Below are positions 36,500-45,628 of a stretch of DNA of 64,000 bases, piece by piece. The stretch is from positions 186,001-250,000 of the forward strand of contig JACJYA010000002.1 in the NCBI GenBank assembly GCA_020636315.1. Direction: 5' to 3'. The stretch is from Lewinellaceae bacterium (GTDB lineage Bacteria; Bacteroidota; Bacteroidia; Chitinophagales; Saprospiraceae). The position numbers and the translations under genes were made by a program. The notes beneath the pieces are model-generated. The model saw only the letters and a list, made by a program, of their open reading frames with translations, was not told where the DNA came from and did not search any database. The number at the start of each line of letters is the position of its first letter. Positions within the stretch are counted from its first letter, which is position 1.

Positions 36500-37367
36500 G
36501 AAAATAATGATATGCCTGGACCTCACCGAAATGGACCAGGCATTGATGCGATACGCGCGGCACCTTTGCGAAGTACTGAATACGATCGAAGAAGCAGTGT
36601 TCGTCCACAACATCAAATTCGATTACCCCGAAGAGGCCGAATCCCTGATGGAAGAGTTGGACCGGCCGCTTTCGGAACTGATCAGCGAAGAGATAAACGA
36701 AAAGGCCCGGCAACACTTCGAATCAGAAAGTACGCCGGCTAGCTGGAGCGTAGAAGTCACCAACGAAGCTTATACGGCCCAGGCTCTGGCCGGCCTGGCC
36801 AGCCAGAAAAATATCGGCCTGGTGGTCTGTGGAAAGAAGATCTCTTACCGGGGCACCGGCCGGGTTGCCGAGAAGATCCTCCGCCTTTCCTCTTTCAAAG
36901 GCGACCTCCTGACGGTGCCGGAAACCGCCCCCCACCGGATGGAACGGCTGCTGGTGCCGGTTGACTTCTCGCCTCATTCTGTCAAAGCGCTGGCTCTGGC
37001 TAATAAAATAGCCTCCGGGCCTGCCGCCAAAATCACCTGTCAGCATGTATATACCATTCCTATGCACTACTTCCCCTTTATTCCGGTACAGGGTTTCCGC
37101 AAGTCGATGGAAGAACAGGCCCGGAAGGATTTTGATAAATTCAGAAAAGAGCTTCCGGAAGAGTTGAGAGGTATTCCCTGCGAATTCACTTACAGCAAGG
37201 ACCGCACTATCGCTCAAACAGTCTATGATTTTGCGATCAACAACAATGAAGACCTGATCATTATCGGCTCGAGAGGACGCAGTGGCCTGCCGGCCGCTCT
37301 GCTCGGGAGCACGGCCATACAGTTGATGCAATTTGATTTTCACGTGCCATTGCTGGTCGTGAGGTGA
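36483..37367 (+). CDS. Universal stress protein, tandem UspA domains
   Basis: A 294-residue protein made of two UspA domains. The first (about 1-145) is degenerate in the nucleotide loop. The second (about 150-294) has VDFSPHSVKALALANKIAS and ends in GSRGRSGLPAALLGSTAIQL, which fits the ATP-binding pattern G-x2-G-x9-G-(S/T). It begins inside the last 17 bases of the transporter gene, so the two are translationally coupled and probably act together, for example in controlling the transporter or in osmotic stress. A second in-frame ATG at 36492 (MTKKIM) is an equally good start. Confidence 0.9.
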   Translation: MSSMTKKIMICLDLTEMDQALMRYARHLCEVLNTIEEAVFVHNIKFDYPEEAESLMEELDRPLSELISEEINEKARQHFESESTPASWSVEVTNEAYTAQALAGLASQKNIGLVVCGKKISYRGTGRVAEKILRLSSFKGDLLTVPETAPHRMERLLVPVDFSPHSVKALALANKIASGPAAKITCQHVYTIPMHYFPFIPVQGFRKSMEEQARKDFDKFRKELPEELRGIPCEFTYSKDRTIAQTVYDFAINNNEDLIIIGSRGRSGLPAALLGSTAIQLMQFDFHVPLLVVR

Positions 37368-37467
37368 GGGCGGGAAGCTGGATTGTTGGCCCGTCTCTAC
37401 GAGCCGGAAAAAATTGTTTGATCTATTTTTTGATTGTTATATTGGCAGGGTAATAACTACTTGAAAG

Positions 37468-38142
37468 ATGCCTGGTATTGAGATCGCCATTCTGCCTGAG
37501 TTGCTGGAGAAATGCCCCCGGTTACAGATCGGTTGCCTGAGCGCCGGGGTGGCAGTAGAGCCGAGCAGCCCCGGACTCATCCGGGAGACAGAGCAGGCCT
37601 GTGACCACATCAGCCGCTCCCTTGAAATAGATGCAGTAAGCAGCCTGCCGCACGTCCGTTCCACCCGGGAGGCTTACAAAGCCACCGGGAAAAAACCAGG
37701 CCGGTATCGCCCCAGCGCCGAGGCTCTCCTGCGTAGAGTGCTAAGCGGCAAGGGCCTATACTACATCAATAATGTGGTCGATGTGATCAACCTATGTTCC
37801 ATTACCACCCAATACTCCATTGGCGGGTACGACGCCGATCACATCAGGGGGAAAGTAACCATGGGGATCGGACGGGGAGGCGAACCCTACGAGGCCATTG
37901 CCCGGGGGCCGCTCAATATTGCCGGGCTGCCCGTACTCAGGGATAAGCTTGGGGCATTCGGCAGCCCTACCAGTGACTCTGTCCGCACCATGGTGCGAAA
38001 CGATACGAGCTACCTGTTTCTGGCTTTTTTCAACTTTGCCGGCCATGAAAGGCTGGAGGAGGCCCTCCAACAGGCTGCCGGGCTTCTTGCAACCCATTGC
38101 CGGGGAAAAAACACGGAGATCTGGCTTTTGAGTAACTCTTAA
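37468..38142 (+). CDS. B3/4 domain protein (PheRS beta B3/B4-like)
   Basis: A 224-residue free-standing B3/4 domain, as found in the beta chain of phenylalanyl-tRNA synthetase. Features are RETEQACDHISRSLEIDAVS, TREAYKATGKKPGRYRPSAE (two basic segments about residues 69-88) and KGLYYINNVVDVINLCSITT, which is the strongest family block. Also seen are GSPTSDSVRT and the ending TCxG-like RGKNTEIWLLS. Free-standing members are thought to edit or bind mischarged tRNA or small molecules; the role is not settled. The gene follows the Usp gene by 100 bp on the same strand. Confidence 0.88.
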   Translation: MPGIEIAILPELLEKCPRLQIGCLSAGVAVEPSSPGLIRETEQACDHISRSLEIDAVSSLPHVRSTREAYKATGKKPGRYRPSAEALLRRVLSGKGLYYINNVVDVINLCSITTQYSIGGYDADHIRGKVTMGIGRGGEPYEAIARGPLNIAGLPVLRDKLGAFGSPTSDSVRTMVRNDTSYLFLAFFNFAGHERLEEALQQAAGLLATHCRGKNTEIWLLSNS

Positions 38143-38516
38143 TCACTACTAAATTGCCTCCTTTCCCGCCATCTCCCCGTATTTGGCGGGAATTCATACT
38201 ATTTTTTCCAGCCTCCTCTTGATTCTTACCTCCTTTTTTTCCTACCTTTGATTACTTTTTTTGAATTATGTTTTTACTGTAAAATATGTGAGCAATCAAG
38301 TAGTAATTCCGTCTTAGTTTTTTTAGCGAGGCCTCCCCTCCATCCGAGTTTAGCCAGCCATTTTTTGGGACCTTCCCCTCTAAGAAAGCCCGTTAAAAAT
38401 CCTGACTACGCTTAGGGTGCTGCCACTTCGGTGAGCAGGCTTCAGCCCCGCCCGTTGGCCGGGCATATCAGATTTGGCATTTTTTTATCTTTTTCACTTT
38501 TTAATCTTTTTTTGTA
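38143..38516. other. Leader region of the RRM gene
   Basis: A 374-bp gap. It holds a good -7 box (TACCTTTG, 38243-38250) and then about 265 nt of leader with T-rich segments and a GC-rich potential hairpin near 38440-38465. No gene is seen. A leader of this length is unusual and suggests post-transcriptional control. Confidence 0.55.
38243..38250 (+). promoter_or_regulatory. -7 box of the RRM-protein gene
   Basis: TACCTTTG is an exact match to TAnnTTTG. A T-rich stretch lies about 20 bp upstream as a possible -33 region, including CTTG near 38218. Transcription would begin near 38256, leaving a leader of roughly 260 nt. Confidence 0.55.
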
Positions 38517-39014
38517 ATGAACATTTTTGTTGCTAGGCTCAATTTCGACACCGACAGCGACACGCTTCGGGAAACCTTTGAATCTTTCGGAACAGTAGAT
38601 TCCGCCAAAGTGATCATGGACCATTTTACCCAGAAATCCAGAGGCTTTGGCTTTGTTGAAATGCCCAATGACGATGAGGCCTACGCCGCCATCGAACAAC
38701 TGAACGACTCCGACCTCGACGGCAACACGATCGTAGTGAAAAAAGCCGAACCGCGCGGCGGTAACCGGCGCCAGGGTGGCGGTGGACGCGACAACTACAA
38801 CCGCCGCGACAGCTACGGCGGAGGACGCGACAACTACAACCGCCGCGACAGCTACGGCGGAGGACGCGACAACTACAACCGCCGTGACAGCTACGGCGGA
38901 GGACGCGACAACTACAACCGCCGCGACAACAGCGGCGGGGGACGCGACAACTACAACCGCCGCGACCGCCGCGACAGCTACAACGACGGAAACTACAACT
39001 CTGACCGCTACTAG
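38517..39014 (+). CDS. RRM RNA-binding protein with tandem Gly/Arg/Asn/Tyr repeats
   Basis: A 165-residue protein. Residues 1-78 form an RNA recognition motif with RNP2 (IFVARL) and RNP1 (RGFGFVEM). The rest is low-complexity: five copies of GGRDNYNRRDSYG, each 13 residues and 39 bp, then a divergent Arg/Asp/Asn-rich tail ending SDRY. This is like the glycine-rich RRM cold-shock proteins of cyanobacteria and Bacteroidota, which bind single-stranded RNA and may form condensates. A strong intrinsic terminator follows 30 bp after the stop. It stands alone, with a long leader upstream. Confidence 0.93.
   Translation: MNIFVARLNFDTDSDTLRETFESFGTVDSAKVIMDHFTQKSRGFGFVEMPNDDEAYAAIEQLNDSDLDGNTIVVKKAEPRGGNRRQGGGGRDNYNRRDSYGGGRDNYNRRDSYGGGRDNYNRRDSYGGGRDNYNRRDNSGGGRDNYNRRDRRDSYNDGNYNSDRY
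38784..38975 (+). repeat. 39-bp tandem repeats inside the RRM gene
   Basis: About five in-frame copies of a 39-bp unit that starts GGACGCGACAACTACAACCG. The first four are almost identical in DNA, the last carries substitutions (DNSG, DRRD). The DNA identity of the units implies recent expansion; in-frame change of copy number is expected. Confidence 0.9.
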
Positions 39015-39043
39015 ACCATCCTACTTGTTAAGATAGACCCTTT

Positions 39044-39079
39044 AAAGGGGGCGGAAAGATCCTGCCCCCTTTTCTTTTT
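39044..39079 (+). terminator. Intrinsic terminator of the RRM gene
   Basis: AAGGGGGC (39045-39052) pairs with GCCCCCTT (39064-39071), followed by TTCTTTTT. This is a classic rho-independent terminator 30 bp after the stop codon. Confidence 0.85.
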
Positions 39080-39158
39080 GAATGCCGGGGGCTCTGAAAC
39101 AGTGGTTCCGAAAAGCATTCGCTCTGGCCCTTGCCTGCCGGATCCATAAAAATTGTGT

Positions 39159-39267
39159 TTCTTTGACAAAATCCTGTATTCCGAAGGCCGTGCTTCATGC
39201 GAAACTCCTGCTTCTCCTCGTCGCATTGCTTCCGCATGAAGCACAATCCACCGGATTTGTCAAAGAA
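39159..39267. repeat. 109-bp composite stem-loop
   Basis: Outer arms TTCTTTGACAAAATCC (39159-39174) and GGATTTGTCAAAGAA (39253-39267) pair with one bulge. Inner arms GTGCTTCATGCG (39190-39201) and CGCATGAAGCAC (39233-39244) pair exactly. It could be a MITE-type element or a structured RNA; no family is recognised. Confidence 0.6.
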
Positions 39268-39473
39268 GGAAAATTGTTAAAGAATCTCTTTTTTTAGGCG
39301 TATTCCTTAATTTTGATCCCGCCTCAGGTTGTTCAGTTGGTTTTGTCGATTAGTTGATTCGGGCCCAGGCGTTCCTCAGGCGCAATTAACTTAATCAACC
39401 CAATCAGCGCGTTCAACATCCTTCTCTTACCTATTGCCAAACTGCCATTCCAAATCATTAAAATCGAACAGTA

Positions 39474-42269
39474 ATGTATCGAAGCTTATCTCTATTCTTC
39501 TTATTCCTGTTATCCGCCATCAGCCTAAAGGCACAGGTCGTTTACAGCGACCCCTCCTCTCCCACCGCTGACGAAGAAGTAACCCTGTATTTTGACGCTA
39601 CCCAGGGAGACGGCGGGCTGGCAAACTGCGGTTGTGACGTTTACTTTCACACCGGCGTGATCACCAGCCAGAGCAGCGGCCCAGGCGACTGGCGCTATGT
39701 GCCTACTACCTGGGGAGTTGCCGATGACAGCTGGCGCCTCACGCCGGTGCCCGGCCAAAACAACCTCTACAGTTTCACTTATTCCCCTTCCATCCGGGAT
39801 TTTTATGATGTACAGGGTGGAGAAAGAGTACAACAACTGGCCTTCGTCTTTCGCAATGGCGACGGCAGCCTGTCCGGAAGGGCGGCGGGCGGCGGCGATA
39901 TCTACCTCGATATTACCGACAATAGCGCCCTGCTGCAAAGCCCTGCGTCCAGCCTGCTGATCGTCGATGCCGGAGCAATCATCCCGGTCATTGTGGAGGC
40001 CACCCAGGAATCCACTTTCTCCGTCCTGGACAACGGCACGCTACTCACCGAACAGACCACAACGGTACTGAATTACAACCTCACCGCCGCCGATATGGGT
40101 GCTCACCTGGTGGAGATCACAGTGGACAACAGCAGCCAACAGCAAACCCTGGAGTTTACCTATATCGTTGCCCGGAATATTCCGCCTGCCGCCCCACCGT
40201 CAGGCCTGGAAACCGGGATCAGTTTTCAGAACGGAACGCTGGGCCTCCTTTTCTATGCTCCTGATAAGGACAATGTGTTCGTGCTGGGTGATTTCAATGG
40301 CTACCAGATCAATACCGATTACCAGATGACGCCTACGGATGACGGCCACTGGTGGATCGAAATAGATGGCCTGCCCGAAGAAGGGCCAGTTACTTTTCAA
40401 TATCTGGTGGACGGGGAGACCCGCGTTGCCGACCCCTACAGCACGCTCATTCTGGACCCCGGCAATGACCCTTACATTCCGGAGGAAACTTACCCCAACC
40501 TGCCGGATTACCCCGCCGGCGCCCAGGGAGTAGTTACCCTGGTTGACCCGGCAGTAGCCGAATACGACTGGCAGGTGAACAACTTCTCCCGGCCCGCGAA
40601 AGAAAAACTCGTAGTCTATGAATTGCTCCTCAGGGATTTTCTCGGCCGGCATGACTATACCACATTGATCGATACCCTGAACTATCTACAGAGGCTGGGC
40701 GTAAACGCCATCGAGCTGATGCCGGTCAATGAATTTTCCGGTAACCTGAGCTGGGGCTACAACCCCACTTTTCACATGGCGCTGGACAAATACTACGGCC
40801 CCATTTACGAATTCAAGCGCTTCATTGACGCCTGCCACGCCCGGGGCATTGCCGTGATCCTCGACGTCGTTTACAACCACATCGACCTGCCCAGCCCGCT
40901 ATGCGTCCTTTACTGGGACCCTGTCAACAACCGGCCGGCCCCCGATAACCCCTGGCTGAACCCACAGGCGCCTCATGACTACAGCGTTTTCTATGACATC
41001 AACCACGAAAGTGCCGCCACCCGGGCCTATATCGACAAGGTCATGCGCTACTGGCTTTCCGAATTCCGGGTGGACGGCTTCCGGTTCGACCTCTCCAAAG
41101 GCCTCACCCAGAACGTGAACGGCCCTTATCATGCCGGGGATTACGACGCCAGCCGAATCGCCATCATCAAGCATTATGCCGACGTGATGTGGGCAACCAC
41201 GCCAGGAGTTTACACCATCCTGGAGCATTTTGCCGACTGGGCGGAAGAGCAGGAACTTACCAGCTATGGCGAAGGCATGATGGTATGGAACAACCAGAAC
41301 CACCCTTCACGCGATGCCGTGAGAGCGGGCAGCGGCGGCCTCGGCGGCCTTTCCTACAAATCCCGGGGCTGGGATACCCCCTGGGCCCTGGTCTCCTATA
41401 TGGAAAGCCACGATGAAGAACGGCTCATGTACGAAGCTCTTACCTACGGCAGCTCCAGCGGCGGCTACAATGTCCAGGATTTTGAAACGGCCCTGGCCAG
41501 AGTGGAGGCTTTGAGCACCATCTTCTACGCTGTACCCGGGCCCAAAATGCTCTGGCAATTCGGAGAACTGGGTTACGATTATTCCATCAACTGGTGTTCC
41601 GACGGGACCATCAGCGACGGTTGCCGCACCGGCAACAAACCCATCCGCTGGGACTACTTCGAGGTAGAAGCCCGCCGGCACCTTTACGAAGTAACCCGGA
41701 AGCTCAATGCACTGCGTAAAGTTTACAGCGCTTTCCATACCAACGACTTCGACGCGGACCTGGGCACGGCGGTAAAAAAGGTAAAGCTTTTTGGCCCGGA
41801 CATTACCGCCATCGCAGTGGCCAATACGGGGCTCAGCTCCAGTAACGCCTCTGCCGTCTTCCCCTCTGCGGGCACCTGGTATGAATTCTTCAGCGGAGAA
41901 TCCATTAACGTTCCGACCCCCAATATCCTGCTGCCATTGGAGGCCGGCGAATACCGCCTTTACACCTCCGAACCGGTGGACTATACCCTGGGTAGCCAGG
42001 AACGGCCAAAACCCGGAGCACTGGAACTCCGAATCGCTCCCAATCCCTCCGATGGAGCCCTGATGCTGAATTACGTATTGCCTCGGCATTCAGAAGTGGC
42101 CATACAGATTTTCAACCTCAACGGACAGGAGGTATTTTCTGAAAGAACAGGCCAACAAGGGCAGGGCTGGCATGGACTTGAGATCCAGACGGGCCTGCCA
42201 TCCGGCGCCTATACCCTGAAAGTCACCGCCGGGGCCCGCTCAGAGGCCAAGGTGTTTGTCGTGCGATAG
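39474..42269 (+). CDS. Secreted GH13 alpha-amylase-family hydrolase with T9SS sorting domain
   Basis: A 931-residue exported enzyme. MYRSLSLFFLFLLSAISLKA is a signal peptide. About 20-130 is a beta-sandwich module with a Cys pair (LANCGCDVYFHTGV). About 240-330 is a CBM48/E-set-like module (FYAPDKDNVFVLGDFNGYQI). The (beta/alpha)8 barrel starts near 375; its conserved regions are DVVYNH, GFRFDLSKGL (nucleophile Asp539), ILEHFADW (acid/base Glu584) and MESHDE (Asp647). The order is like maltogenic or branching-type enzymes acting on alpha-glucans. The last ~75 residues (IAPNPSDGALMLNYVLPRHS ...) are a T9SS type A sorting domain. An AraC regulator follows 285 bp downstream. Confidence 0.94.
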   Translation: MYRSLSLFFLFLLSAISLKAQVVYSDPSSPTADEEVTLYFDATQGDGGLANCGCDVYFHTGVITSQSSGPGDWRYVPTTWGVADDSWRLTPVPGQNNLYSFTYSPSIRDFYDVQGGERVQQLAFVFRNGDGSLSGRAAGGGDIYLDITDNSALLQSPASSLLIVDAGAIIPVIVEATQESTFSVLDNGTLLTEQTTTVLNYNLTAADMGAHLVEITVDNSSQQQTLEFTYIVARNIPPAAPPSGLETGISFQNGTLGLLFYAPDKDNVFVLGDFNGYQINTDYQMTPTDDGHWWIEIDGLPEEGPVTFQYLVDGETRVADPYSTLILDPGNDPYIPEETYPNLPDYPAGAQGVVTLVDPAVAEYDWQVNNFSRPAKEKLVVYELLLRDFLGRHDYTTLIDTLNYLQRLGVNAIELMPVNEFSGNLSWGYNPTFHMALDKYYGPIYEFKRFIDACHARGIAVILDVVYNHIDLPSPLCVLYWDPVNNRPAPDNPWLNPQAPHDYSVFYDINHESAATRAYIDKVMRYWLSEFRVDGFRFDLSKGLTQNVNGPYHAGDYDASRIAIIKHYADVMWATTPGVYTILEHFADWAEEQELTSYGEGMMVWNNQNHPSRDAVRAGSGGLGGLSYKSRGWDTPWALVSYMESHDEERLMYEALTYGSSSGGYNVQDFETALARVEALSTIFYAVPGPKMLWQFGELGYDYSINWCSDGTISDGCRTGNKPIRWDYFEVEARRHLYEVTRKLNALRKVYSAFHTNDFDADLGTAVKKVKLFGPDITAIAVANTGLSSSNASAVFPSAGTWYEFFSGESINVPTPNILLPLEAGEYRLYTSEPVDYTLGSQERPKPGALELRIAPNPSDGALMLNYVLPRHSEVAIQIFNLNGQEVFSERTGQQGQGWHGLEIQTGLPSGAYTLKVTAGARSEAKVFVVR

Positions 42270-42554
42270 GAGGGGTTGTTTGTTGACTGTTGCTGGTTAC
42301 GGAGTGTTATTCGCGGCTCCGGAACCAGCAATAGCCAACGAACCCCGAATCCACGAATCCCGAATCCCGGTTACCGAATACCCCCCCTTTCCCCGTCGAG
42401 AAAAGCAGCCCGTTTATAGAATAGGCTTCCCGGATCAGGCGGAATTCTGCATATTTACGCTTTCGACAAACACATCATCTTTTTCAGTCTGGTTTTCAAG
42501 CTTCTCCTGTTGGTATGGACAAGCAAGGTGTTTTTATTTCGAAAACTAGACGTT
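42270..42554. other. Intergenic region before the AraC gene
   Basis: About 285 bp with short direct repeats (CGAATCCACGAATCCCGAATC near 42345) and a GC-rich stretch. A 97-codon frame on the plus strand begins inside the GH13 gene and has no family features; it is not called. No clear promoter was found. Confidence 0.45.
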
Positions 42555-43457
42555 ATGACAAAATTCACATCACAGCGGGTGCAACGCATGTCGGATCAGC
42601 TACGCCACCAGGAGCTGAATTTCGACAACGTGGTCATCCACTCCCGTTTTCAACATTTTGAGAAGAAGGTCGAAGATTCCGGCCTGTCCATCAAACTGGG
42701 CCATATCGGTGAAGAGCACTATTTCATCGAAGGGCGGAAATACACCATCCGGCCGGGCCGGTTCCTGGTCGTCAACCGCCACCGCTCCTTTGATTGCTAC
42801 CTCAAATCGGATACTCCGGTGGAAGCCTTCTGCATCTACCTCGGCGACTCCGTCATTCAGGAAGCTGCCGCCCAGTTGCATAAAAGCATGGACGAACTCC
42901 TTGATGCGCCTTTTCAGTCTGTTGAGAAGCCTCCGGTTTTTCTGGAAAAAGTGTATCATCTTCAGGAAAACGAACTGGGAGCGTTCCTGGCGGCGATAAA
43001 GCCCCTGCTGGCTGCCGGGCAACCCATGGACTTCGAATCCCTCTATTATACCTTAGCGGAGAAATTGCTGCGCAGCCAGTGGCAGATAGAACGCCAGCTA
43101 CAGGGCATTTCCGCCAAGCGCTCTTCCACCCGGGAAGAGTTATATCGCCGCTTGTGCATAGCCCGGCAGTACATTCTGGAAAATTTCCGGGGGAACATCG
43201 AACTCGGAACGCTGGCCCGGGAAGCCGCCTTGTCCAAATACCACCTGCTGCGCACGTATAAAGAGGCCTTTGGCACTACGCCTTACCGGCAGGTGCTCGA
43301 CCTGAGGCTGGAAGCTTCAAAATCGCTGCTGAAAGATGGCCACACCCTGGAAGACATCGCTTACCGGTTGGGTTTTTCGGACCGCCGGTCGTTTACCAAA
43401 GCGTTTAAAAAGGCCATTGGAGTACCGCCGTCCGTAATGCGGGAAAGAATTGGCTGA
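42555..43457 (+). CDS. AraC-family transcriptional regulator
   Basis: A 300-residue regulator. The start at ATG 42555 (MTKFTSQRVQRM) is preferred over an in-frame ATG 15 codons earlier. The N-terminal ~170 residues form a cupin-like effector domain (YTIRPGRFLVVNRHRSFDCY). The C-terminal ~100 residues carry two helix-turn-helix motifs: IELGTLAREAALSKYHLLRT, and LEDIAYRLGFSDRRSFTKAF followed by KKAIGVPP. The end GVPPSVMRERIG is family-typical. It lies just downstream of the GH13 gene and could control it, but no binding site is identified. Confidence 0.92.
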   Translation: MTKFTSQRVQRMSDQLRHQELNFDNVVIHSRFQHFEKKVEDSGLSIKLGHIGEEHYFIEGRKYTIRPGRFLVVNRHRSFDCYLKSDTPVEAFCIYLGDSVIQEAAAQLHKSMDELLDAPFQSVEKPPVFLEKVYHLQENELGAFLAAIKPLLAAGQPMDFESLYYTLAEKLLRSQWQIERQLQGISAKRSSTREELYRRLCIARQYILENFRGNIELGTLAREAALSKYHLLRTYKEAFGTTPYRQVLDLRLEASKSLLKDGHTLEDIAYRLGFSDRRSFTKAFKKAIGVPPSVMRERIG

Positions 43458-43556
43458 CAGGAAAGCCCGGAGATTTCTCTCTAATGCCTCGAAATTGTCA
43501 GTTAATTGCGCTGTCTCTGACGGCAGGAATATTAAATGTTATATTTCCGGCGTTCT

Positions 43557-43591
43557 AAAACCTTTGAGGTTTCAGAAACCTCAAAAGTTTT
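43557..43591. repeat. Palindrome of the AAACCTTTGAGGTTT family
   Basis: AAAACCTTTGAGGTTT (43557-43572) pairs with AAACCTCAAAAGTTTT (43576-43591) around a 3-nt loop with one mismatch. It matches the element at 33240-33270. It lies 30 bp upstream of the S9 peptidase start. Confidence 0.65.
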
Positions 43592-43621
43592 GAATTATGA
43601 CCACTCAATTGAGCATATTGC

Positions 43622-45598
43622 ATGAGAAAAGTACTGGCGCCAATCTTTCTTATTTTCCAGTTCCAGTTACACCTGGCGGCTCAACTGCCACTCATTCCCC
43701 GCGACAGCTTTTTCCAGCAGAAGGATCAATACGCCATCACACTATCGCCGGATGGAAGCCGGGTTTATTATCAGCGGCGAAGCGTAAGGGAAGGGCGGTT
43801 GTTCTACCTGGAAACCCAACGCCCGGGCCGGGAACAAAAACTGTCGTTTGACGGAGCGTTGCTGAACTGGAAGCTCACCCCCGCCGGCAACGTACTGGCA
43901 GTCGTGCAGAGCAACGGCAAGCAACTGGCCATCATGGGTGCTGATGGCAGGAACAAGCGGGAGGTTCAGCTGTTCCCGTTCCAGCAACTGCGCATCGAAG
44001 CCCTCAGCCCGGAACGCCCGGATGAGGCTGCCGTTTCCATCGTTGGAGAGAAAGACAGCCTCAACGGCATTTACCGGGTCAACTTCCGAACCGGGCGATA
44101 CCAGAAAATCAGCCCTCCTCTGGATTTCCAGAAAATCTATTTTGACCATCAGTTGCGCCTGCGCGCCGGCCGGCTGCTCAATGACCTTAACGGCTATTCC
44201 ATCTATACCTGCAGCGATGGGGAATGGACAGAACGGCTCCGCTACCCCTTCGATGAAAGCCAGTTCATCGGTGGATTTCAGGATGTGGTCAGCGTCAGTG
44301 CCGATGGGCAAACCGTTTTTGCCACCGACAATACCGGCCGAGATAAATGCGCCCTCGTGGCGGTCGATGTAGCCTCCGGCGGCACCGGACTGCTGGTGGC
44401 CGACGGCAAGGCAGATATCCTTCCTTTCGGGGCAATGGTGGCGCCCGACGGCCGGCCGCAGATGGTGCTCAGCGTTTTCGGCGCCGCCCGCCGCCATTTC
44501 CTGGATGGGGCCGCCCAGGTTGATTTTGAATACGCCAACCGGCTTTTGGAAGGCCAGGCCAGCTTCGCCGACGCCAGCGCTGACGGCCGCATCTGGCTGC
44601 TGCGAAAGCTCGATGGCGGCCCCGCGACTTATTACCTCTTTGACCGGAACAGCCGGCAACTCATTCACCTGTTCAATGATTACCCGGCATTGGATGGTTA
44701 CCCCCTGGCCAGCCGGCAGGTTTTTGATGTCATAACCCGAGATGGCTACGAACTGCCCATCCACGTTTATCTGCCTCCCGGCGCCGATAAGGACGGAGAC
44801 GGCATTCCCGAAAAGCCGCTGCCCACCGTCGTGTATGTACACGGCGGCCCCTGGGCAGGGGTAGTTCACTGGAACCAGTGGTTTCACAACCGCAATTTTC
44901 AGTTGCTCGCCAACCGGGGTTATGCTGTGATCAATACCGAATTTCGCGGAAGCACCGGGCTGGGGCAGGCCTTTACCAACCTGGGCGACCGGCAATGGGG
45001 CCAGGCCATGCACCAGGATAAGGTCGATATTACCCGATGGGCGATTCATAAGGGCATCGCCCGGAAAGGAAAGATCGGTATCTGGGGATGGTCGTATGGC
45101 GGCTATGCGGCGGCCGTAGCGCTGGCCTTTGAACCGAAGCTCTACGCCTGCGGCATCTCCATGTACGGCCCTGCCGATATGGAGGCTTTTCTGCAGATCC
45201 CCTTTACTGACAATGACCTTTGGAGAAACCGCGTTGGCAACCCCAATACCCCCGACGGCATCCGCCTGCTGAGACAGCAGTCACCGATCAATTATGTAGA
45301 AAATTTCCAGAGCCCGATCCTGCTGACTACCGGCGGCAAGGACGGCCGCGTGCCGAAAAGGCAGGTTGATGACTTCGCCGATGCCCTCTACAAAGCCGGC
45401 AAAGAAGTCACCTATTTCTATTACCCGGAAGAAGTACACGACTACCGTGAGCCGGGCAGTTGGATCTCCTTCTGGGCGATCGCCGAGCAGTTCCTCGCCC
45501 AAAACCTGGGTGGGCGTTACGAGCCGGTGGGCAGAGACCTGGAGAAAGGGGATTATAAAGTGGTGTACGGAAGGCAGTTTATCGGGCAGTTGAAATAA
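43622..45598 (+). CDS. S9 family prolyl oligopeptidase-like peptidase
   Basis: A 658-residue serine peptidase. The start gives a signal peptide (MRKVLAPIFLIFQFQLHLAA). The N-terminal ~330 residues form a propeller of WD/Kelch-like repeats. The alpha/beta-hydrolase domain has the catalytic Ser491 (GWSYGG), Asp574 (GGKDGRVP) and His606 (EEVHDYREPG). The oxyanion area YVHGGPWAGVVHWNQW is well conserved. S9 peptidases release short peptides from oligopeptides in the periplasm or on the surface. No T9SS domain is present, so a periplasmic location is likely. A lipoprotein gene follows 30 bp downstream. Confidence 0.94.
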   Translation: MRKVLAPIFLIFQFQLHLAAQLPLIPRDSFFQQKDQYAITLSPDGSRVYYQRRSVREGRLFYLETQRPGREQKLSFDGALLNWKLTPAGNVLAVVQSNGKQLAIMGADGRNKREVQLFPFQQLRIEALSPERPDEAAVSIVGEKDSLNGIYRVNFRTGRYQKISPPLDFQKIYFDHQLRLRAGRLLNDLNGYSIYTCSDGEWTERLRYPFDESQFIGGFQDVVSVSADGQTVFATDNTGRDKCALVAVDVASGGTGLLVADGKADILPFGAMVAPDGRPQMVLSVFGAARRHFLDGAAQVDFEYANRLLEGQASFADASADGRIWLLRKLDGGPATYYLFDRNSRQLIHLFNDYPALDGYPLASRQVFDVITRDGYELPIHVYLPPGADKDGDGIPEKPLPTVVYVHGGPWAGVVHWNQWFHNRNFQLLANRGYAVINTEFRGSTGLGQAFTNLGDRQWGQAMHQDKVDITRWAIHKGIARKGKIGIWGWSYGGYAAAVALAFEPKLYACGISMYGPADMEAFLQIPFTDNDLWRNRVGNPNTPDGIRLLRQQSPINYVENFQSPILLTTGGKDGRVPKRQVDDFADALYKAGKEVTYFYYPEEVHDYREPGSWISFWAIAEQFLAQNLGGRYEPVGRDLEKGDYKVVYGRQFIGQLK

Positions 45599-45628
45599 TA
45601 TATTTTGCACAAATTAATTGATCATACA

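Larger units (their letters stand above)
39015..39473. other. Intergenic region between the RRM and GH13 genes
   Basis: A 459-bp gap. It contains the intrinsic terminator (39044-39079) and a long composite stem-loop at 39159-39267. No credible gene: frames over the stem-loop on either strand lack family features. The GH13 promoter must lie near 39430 but no clear motif is seen. Confidence 0.55.

Noticed and set aside
38784..38975. CRISPR-like array
   Set aside because: The repeats have no unique spacers and code in frame for GGRDNYNRRDSYG units, so this is a coding tandem repeat.
43742..45049. Minus-strand frame of 435 codons opposite the S9 peptidase gene
   Set aside because: Antisense shadow; the plus strand has the Ser-Asp-His triad.
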